Origin: Nelumbo lutea
Taxonomy: Eukaryota; Streptophyta; Magnoliopsida; Proteales; Nelumbonaceae
DNA: 64,000 nucleotides
Assembly: GCA_022828595.1 (NCBI GenBank)
Contig: JAKGHH010000005.1
Span: forward strand, 53,935,655-53,999,654
Direction of reading: 5' to 3'
Both the position numbers and the translations under genes were made by a program. Numbering within the stretch: the first letter of the stretch is position 1; each line of letters starts with the position of its first letter. Positions 57,671 to 64,000 of the stretch are shown one piece after another. The notes beneath the pieces were generated by a model. The model searched no databases. It saw nothing but the letters and a program-made list of their open reading frames with translations, and was not told the DNA's origin.

Positions 57671-60471
57671 ATATATGTGAGTTCTATTAACAGTAGACAG
57701 AAGAATCAAAATGCTAAATAAATTAAATATAACTAATTATCATAAACAAAATGAACTTTCAAGCTCAAACTATAACAGAAGAGGTACAAAAATAATATAA
57801 ACAAGAACAAGTGCTAGCCAAAGTCATGCAAGCTGCACTCTGGTTAATTTAATGATCATCATCATCATGGATTGTGGTAAAGAAGGAGAAAATAAGAAAG
57901 GAATAAAACAAATTAAGGATATATAGGAGATCACCTGAACTAGTGAGAATTGAAAGATCTCCAAAGTGCACAACTCCTAGTGAGAAAGACCTTCAAAGTT
58001 GTGATCACTTTGAAATATTTCGCAACTTAATTGGGTGACTCTAAGTTTGTATGGCGGGATGAATATATGCCCCATGAGTCACTACTACTTTTATCCTTTC
58101 TGATAGCAATGGACTTTTGTGCTTGGTCCACTGTTACTTTTTACTTTTTTATAACTTTTTGGAGTAAAAGCCCTTCTTTGTTCCTTTCTGGGAACAGTGA
58201 GTCAATCCACCATGTGCCCGGGTTTGTTGCCTCATGTTATTTTCCCCTTTCAATTTGAGTTAATTAAACATAATGTATGCTTTTCAAGGTAGACATCTTC
58301 AGAGTAAGAGGGTCATTTAGATGAATCCATTTCAGTTGGATTGAAGTGGGTGTCTGCATAATATTGGATTTAGAATCAAGGATTAATGCTCTGAGTAAAT
58401 TAACCTAACTAACAGTAAGGAAAATAGTATAGAAGCACTTTTTCAAAAAGAAAAGCTAGTTGTTGGATTTCCTGGCATGGAAGGCAAGGTCAGGTCCAAT
58501 GCGTTTCGGTACCTGATAACTGATCAAAACCACGAAAAGTTGTCAAACAGCCAACAAATCTAACGTGGGATGTTAGGAGATGTCCACTGTATTATTTGCT
58601 ACTGTGAGAACAGGAAAAGCTATGTATCCGAAAGGACCAAACATAACCTAAAATCTTTCCTTAAGTGTTGTTTGAAACCCGTGACGTCATCTTTGAGCAT
58701 TAACGACAGATTCCTCTAGAAGAGTGGTTTCTTCATTGGCTTAAATAAAGATAATTAATGCTAATAATCTCAATCCTACTTGATTAAGACTGAAGCTTCA
58801 TTATGGAGGATCAGGCTTCACCCTCATTTTTCTGTAGCTGATAGGAATAATAGCTAGATGCCTGAGTGTCTGAGACATGCGGAAATACCACAACCAATTC
58901 ATGCAGAAAGTGATCATGAAAGCCCAGAATACACATTGGGTTTACTGATCGAAGAGAGTATTTACGTAACTGTTCTTCATGTATATAGATATTAACTAAA
59001 TACAGATTGGAGTTTATTTTGACTGCATGATTTCCACAATGACTTCGTATTTCTGGAATGCTTTGGAGCTAAAATCTTCAGAAATAACAAGTCATAATCA
59101 AAACATGACCAATCAAGCAATAGGTTTGTCCTTTGCTTTCTAGTGAAAGAAACTCAGGATCTGGTCCATCGCTATCCACAGTGACCAGCTTGGGCGGTGC
59201 CCTGAGTGCCAAGGCAGAACGTGAGTCTCAAATAATCTTTCATCTTTTAATTAGACCATATAATAGTTAAAATTTAAAAGTGGTCTAATCGTCATCTTGA
59301 ATGAAACTTGAGAGAAGGGTAGTCCAATATTACCACATGCAATGTAGCTCGTGGTTATGGATAGACTTGGTGACCCATCAGTGCTGCCAATAGGCTGGGT
59401 CTAGTCTGTATAGGGTGATCATAAAAATTCGACGAATCCATCGATTTGGTTTCAGTTAGTCAGTATTAAAAAATTAACGGTTAATCGAATCAATGAGTAT
59501 ATATATATATATCAGTTATTTTTTATAATATATTATAAAAAATCAAAAAAAACTGAAAAACCAACTAACTGAACCGAAAGTTAATTAAACCGATCAACCG
59601 GTTAAATGATCGATGGACTTTGGTTCTGTTTCGATTACTAATTTTTCAAAAATTAATACTAATGGTTTTTCAAAAAATCGGATAGTACTGGTTCAATTTC
59701 GATTATTGATTTTCCAAAAACCGGTAACTCAATGCTTGATGCAATAAGTAAATGTGCAGAAACAGTTTCAGACCAGACCCTACAGTTTTGTGGGGTCTGA
59801 CCAGTGAAGACCCAACTATAATTGACACAGCTATATATCTTTTTATCTGTAATTTGACTAAAAACCTACTTATTTATTAAATTGACACATTTCGACACCA
59901 TAATATTTAATATTACAAGTTTTATCATGAGAAGAATGGGGATATATGTTTGTAGTATACCAATTTGCATATAAACTTATCTCAACCCAATTACAATAAG
60001 GACACATAATGAAGACGTAGGCCCTATATAATTGGGCCGACTCAATTTTGGGTCAATCGGATGTGCCTAACTCATGGGCAGCCGATGTAATCCATGGTTG
60101 TAATGAGCAGTTAAACTTTGTTTAGAGAAAAACCAGTGTGATGAGGGAAGCAAGAAGATTCAAACAACATAGAAAAAGGTTATAATCGTTTCTTATTCTT
60201 GCATTATGTGTTGCTGTGGTTTGTTCTGGCACATCCAAACAACCAACCAAACAATGACTGCTCTAGATTCTGATGTGCCATTTCCTTCAGAGTTGATATA
60301 TATGTGGACCTTGTCTCTGTAAATCGTTTTCCAGATGAAATTTACCTTTCATCGATCATCTAACACAAAGAAAGATGTGATCCCACGCGCAAACTGAGAT
60401 ATCTCCTATTTCTTGTTCATCATGTTGAATGTACTTGTGTTATATAAGGGTTTCTTAAAACAAACCACAGT
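57671..60471. other. Promoter side of the ABC transporter gene and intergenic DNA
   Basis: The first ~350 bases should hold the leader of the minus-strand transporter gene. A plausible leader intron has donor CAG|GTGATC near 57935 and acceptor TTAATAG near 57690. From 59420 to 59720 degenerate 'aaccgattaaccggtt' repeats on both strands flank an (AT)n run at 59500-59510. No gene seen. Confidence 0.5.
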
Positions 60472-62440
60472 TTACAGGCCCGAAGCTACTTCTTCATTAT
60501 CAGAAAGCACTTCAACGATACCCAAAGATCTTGCCTCGCCCTCGGAATCTGGCTCATCATCAGTAGCGTTGGCCATCTCCTGAGTTATGCATAAAGTGGA
60601 TATGGCGCTGATATCGAGCTCGGGGTACGTGTTCCAGATCATCCACCGGCTCAGTTTAAAACCCCTTCTGTACGAGTCCACCATCAAGTCATCAAAGCGC
60701 GGCGAGGCGATGTACTCATCGACGGCCTTCTTCTTGGTATTTTCGATGCCTTGAGAAAAGATCTGCGTCCTCTCCCTAATGTCCTCCTGAAAAAATTCAA
60801 CCAGATGCTGCAGATCCAGCCTCAGGTCCGCCATGTGCTTCACAACAACCCCCATGGCCTCAGCATCTCTCTGAGACCTCGCCTGCTTGGCCATAACAGT
60901 GCGAGCATCCTCCTCAAAAGCACGAGCAGCTGCCTCAATAGCTCGGGAAATCGCCTCGGTAGCACAAAAAGCCTCTTCAACAACTCGCGCCTGCCTCGAG
61001 CTCCTCTCCACCTGAGCCGCTAAGGCATGGATAGAAGAGTTCACCTACCAAAAGGAAAGAACAAGTGATTAAGAGAACGACAGCAAGAGGGATAAAAGCA
61101 AAGAAGCCCGATAAGAAATCTGACTCACCACCATAGTAGGAGTTGTAGCACGATAGGCGACCTGGTTCAAAGGAAGATCGGTCCACGCCACGATCTCCTC
61201 GGGGAAGGTGGCCTCCCTACTCTTCTGAAGATCGTAGTTCGGCGACAGTACGCTCCTCAATTCCCCTTGGGCTCTCGAGCCTGAGGGCCCAGCTCGCGTA
61301 TAAGTGGACCCAGAGTAAGCGGGAGCACTAGAGTAGGCGGGAGCTCCCGTGTGAGTAGTCTGGCATAAGGGGCCCCTACCGCTTCTTGCATTGGAGGAGC
61401 CACCTCGGGCTCCTTGGGTGGATCCTCTGACAGGTAGTCTGGTACCTGAGGCTCCACATCCTGGGGCAGCTCGGCACGAGTTCGCTTGGCGATTCGCCTC
61501 CTCCTCTTCATGCCTTGAAACAGGTGCCCACCGCGAGTCCTTTCTGAGTCCACCACACCTACAAAAAAAAAAAGAGTTTGACATCAGAAAAAAATGAAAG
61601 AACAAAGAAAAACAAGAAACCTCTGAGCAAGGAACCTACTCGAACTCAGGCCAGCCATAATGAGCTTGGCCTCCATCAGATACTGATGGCATTTTAACCC
61701 TAGCCATGCCCAATGCCGGAGGCCTTTCACCGTCTCTTTATCAAGCGTAACATCGGAGTCAGGGGCGGTCATCCCCCATCCGGTCTGAAACAACCACCCT
61801 AGTACACTTCGCACCCCTAAGTAGTCCCGCTTCCACGCCGGGACCTTGTTAGGAAGTTCGTGCAAGAGCTTAAAACCCAAGCAAGGAGATAGGTAATACG
61901 CCCGCCTACGCCCGGGAAGGGGACCCGCTTGTCCCCACCAAGTCTAAAGGAAAGCCCTGTTCGCAAAATAGGGAGATTGTCCCCACCAAGTTACGAATGG
62001 AGTTCGGGTGAAGCTGGCCGACAGTAACGCCGAAGTGATTCATGACCTCAACAAGAAGGGGGTGAAAAGGCAGTCGCAGTCCCGCAGCGAGCTACTCCCA
62101 GAATATCACAATCTCTTCAGGACTGTGTTCCCAAGGAAAGCTACCCGAAGGTATGAAATAGGCGTACTCCCCAGGCAAGTTGTAATAGGTAATAAGGGAT
62201 TGGATCCCCTCAGGCGTCATGGTCGAGGGACCAAACCTGTCTAACATCCGACCTCGATGAGAGGTAGACGCCAAACTGCCCGAAGTGGCTCGGCCTACGG
62301 GCTCAAACTCTTCCTCAAGTTCTACCTTAGGTTCGCTAAGGTTGTCAGGGGATGCAACTCAGTTTGTAGAACTTGCATCAGACCCACTTGAAGAACCGAC
62401 TGAGCTATCCGAGCTAGATATCGAGGAGAAAAGATGGATT
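60472..62440 (-). pseudogene. Antisense ORF of a Tat/Retand-like gypsy element (Transposase_28-like)
   Basis: Minus-strand reading starts with an acidic Ser-rich lead (near 62440-62290), then TPEGIQSLITYYNLPGEYAY. After a TAG comes LAAGLRLPFHPLLVEVMNHF and GVTVGQLHPNSIRNLVGTI, the core of the 'putative gypsy type transposon' domain (PF04195). A frame change leads to YYLSPCLGFKLLHELPNKVP. Later parts (61605-61069) are basic and Pro-rich, with intron-like borders. A final open part, 61044-60472 (190 codons), begins NSSIHALAAQ and is a long coiled coil ending in an acidic tail. Stops and shifts make it a probable pseudogene, although some breaks could be introns. It lies antisense to the plus-strand LTR that follows. 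Confidence 0.75.
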
Positions 62441-63100
62441 CTAGGAAAGTACTCACCTGGGAAAAGGTTTAAACAGACTACGGAAACTGGAACGAGCAAA
62501 AAACTTGAAGGCGAACTAAAAGCCTGGACGCCAACTAAGAGCCTGGATGCGAGTTGAAACAGGGACACGAGCTCAAGAAGCAAAGTGCAGAAGTGACAAA
62601 GCGACTGGGGTCCCCCACTATTTATACCCACAGTAACCGAGAACCAATAGTGCAAATCAAAGCCAATCGGACGGTCCGTAGTCGCGCTGACCGCACGTCC
62701 CCTGAGACCGAGACGTGATTGGCGCACATCTTTCTAAAACTGACGAAACACCAGCAAACGTCTTCCTGAAACTGACAGAACGTCGGCGCACATCTTTTTG
62801 AAACTGATAGAATGCTAGCGCACATCTCCTCACATTAAAAACGGTAGCGGCGTGTTTTTTCAAACTCCAAAAGACCCGTTGTCACGTCTCCTAGTGGCAC
62901 ACTTTTTTGAAATTTAAAATAAGCACGCGCCGCCACGTCTGTCAGCATTTGTAGGCAGGTCTGTGCGTTTCCCATCTTTTGGGCGCTCGAGAAACCCAAG
63001 GAACCCTGAAAACGCACCTCGCACTATCAAAATTCAAAGTACGGAACAAATCTACCTGCCACCTCGCGAACTCCCCGCGCCAGGGCAAGACCCTTAGCAC
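62441..63100. repeat. gypsy non-coding region before the LTR, with short tandem repeats
   Basis: From about 62724 to 62830 a unit of about 36-50 bp, like 'cacatctttttgaaactga', recurs three or four times with changes. No ORF in this stretch is supported. The position between the antisense ORF and the PPT suits a Tat-lineage 3' internal region. Confidence 0.6.
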
Positions 63101-63117
63101 GAGGAGTGGAGGGCAAT
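63101..63117 (+). other. Polypurine tract before the LTR
   Basis: GAGGAGTGGAGGG followed by CAAT stands immediately before the LTR start TGATGAAGG. This marks the 3' end of a plus-strand gypsy internal region. Confidence 0.75.
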
Positions 63118-63826
63118 TGATGAAGGAAGATTTGGCCCGACCTCGTAATTACACAACACGTGGGAAGGGCAACAACTCGACATAACAGCGTGCCCAAAGC
63201 GCGAGCACCAAAGGGAGGAACTAGCAGTCCGAACTCCCTACCAGCAGTCCAAACTCCCTATTAGGAGCCCAAACTCTCACTTAGGCCCCAAGCCACACAA
63301 AGGGCAATAACCTAAACTGCCATGGGACCCGAACTGGCCTGCCCCATGGCAGTTCGAAACACACCTCTATCCGAACTCAAGATTTCACCTCGCTCACCAC
63401 TCTAGCACTTCGCCTCAAGGAAGTTCGTATCCAGGGGCGGCGCACCTGACTGATTGGGGATCTGACGCTTGACAGTCGCACTTCAAACGGCCACCTGCCA
63501 CCGCCATCTCCAGTTACAGAGACAGCTCCGACAAGGAGCAGTGGCGGTTCTGTCCCAACAGAGGGGATGACACCCGGACTAGCAGAGCACAGAAGTAATC
63601 ATACCCGACCTAACAGAAGCCTCGGAGTGAGTGCGCGAAGTGGTTATAAAAGGCTTCCTACCCCCCCCCCCAAGAACAAGATATGTGAACTTTGCGCCAT
63701 CTGGTTTTATCTCAATCTCATCGGGTTCCCCCTGAGTTCCCTCATCTTCTCCGTTTCAGGCTCCCTATTGCTCCAGTCAGAGGCAAGGTCATTGACAGCT
63801 AAGACCAGCCAGATTGCACACCATCA
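63118..63826 (+). repeat. gypsy LTR, ~709 bp, flanked by PPT and PBS
   Basis: Starts TGATGAAGGAAGATTTGGCC and ends ATTGCACACCATCA. TATA-like TTATAAAAGGC is at 63640-63650. It is related in its first bases to the LTR at 30375. It has internal-region signals on both sides. Confidence 0.8.
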
Positions 63827-63846
63827 ATTGGCACCATCTATGGGAA
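63827..63846 (+). other. Primer-binding site of the right-hand gypsy unit
   Basis: ATTGGCACCATCTATGGGAA directly follows the LTR, a variant of the TTGGCGCCGTCTGTGGGAA site seen after many plant gypsy LTRs. Confidence 0.75.
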
Positions 63847-63912
63847 ATGCTTCTAAACGCCTCCCTCTAGAACTCTCATAACCTCTTCTTCTTCCAAAAA
63901 ACTCCAACACCC

Positions 63913-64000
63913 ATGGCTTCTTCCAACAATGTCGGACGTGGCACAGAAACGAACACCACCGGGGAACAACTCCAAGTCCCCGTGGTGTGCATCGGACAGT
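63913..64000 (+). CDS. gypsy gag start, runs off the window
   Basis: ATG 63913, 86 bases past the LTR, opens MASSNNVGRGTETNTT and stays open to the end of the window. Position after a PBS identifies it as gag; only 29 codons are visible, so no domain can be seen. Confidence 0.6.
   Translation, partial: MASSNNVGRGTETNTTGEQLQVPVVCIGQ

Noticed and set aside
58031..58258. 75-codon plus-strand frame upstream of the ABC transporter
   Set aside because: Phe- and Ser-rich text over AT-rich DNA with no homology recognised and no promoter signal.
60751..61023. Plus-strand 90-codon frame
   Set aside because: Shadow of the minus-strand coiled-coil ORF.

Overview
This window is nuclear DNA from a flowering plant. 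The evidence is two intron-rich plant genes with GT-AG (and one GC-AG) introns, plant-type Ty1/copia and Ty3/gypsy retrotransposons, LINE and RTE relics, Tourist-like MITEs and very AT-rich intergenic DNA. The gene structures look like a woody non-grass angiosperm, but I cannot name the species from sequence alone. There is no sign of bacterial operons, CRISPR arrays, rRNA or tRNA genes.

Layout. (1) 1-5.8 kb: gene-free AT-rich DNA built largely of a decayed tandem array of about 350-430 bp units, split by a foldback DNA transposon with about 195-bp inverted termini (1194-2275). (2) 5.9-11.8 kb: a LINE-type RNase H relic, then a minus-strand copia element that lacks its 5' LTR. (3) 11.8-36.8 kb: a repeat-rich region. 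An older copy (11816-13260) of a repeat lies before two tandem units, 13640-23606 and 23607-36806. The units share two blocks of about 3.2 and 3.05 kb at very high identity but differ in what fills the gaps. Unit 1 holds a small two-exon gene for a putative secreted peptide (19216-20303) and a relic of an antisense gypsy ORF. Unit 2 holds copia and gypsy fragments, including a gypsy 5' LTR, PBS, gag and protease broken off at 33751. (4) 38.0-41.3 kb: a minus-strand LTR retrotransposon with clear LTRs, PBS and PPT but no recognisable polymerase; its internal ORFs are unfamiliar. (5) 42.9-49.3 kb: a complete six-exon ATXR5/ATXR6-type H3K27 monomethyltransferase gene on the minus strand, with LINE relics in a 4.7-kb intron. 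(6) 52.7-57.7 kb: a complete ten-exon half-size ABCG transporter gene of the ABCG22/ABCG27 clade, also minus strand. (7) 60.5-64.0 kb: a gypsy (Tat/Retand-like) junction in which an antisense ORF with the 'putative gypsy type transposon' domain is followed by a PPT, one LTR, a PBS and the start of a gag gene that runs off the window.

The only intact-looking protein genes are the H3K27 methyltransferase, the ABCG transporter and, less certainly, the small peptide gene. Everything else is transposon-derived and mostly broken. The two large genes have no evident functional link. The methyltransferase family is known to help silence heterochromatic transposons, which fits its surroundings only by coincidence.
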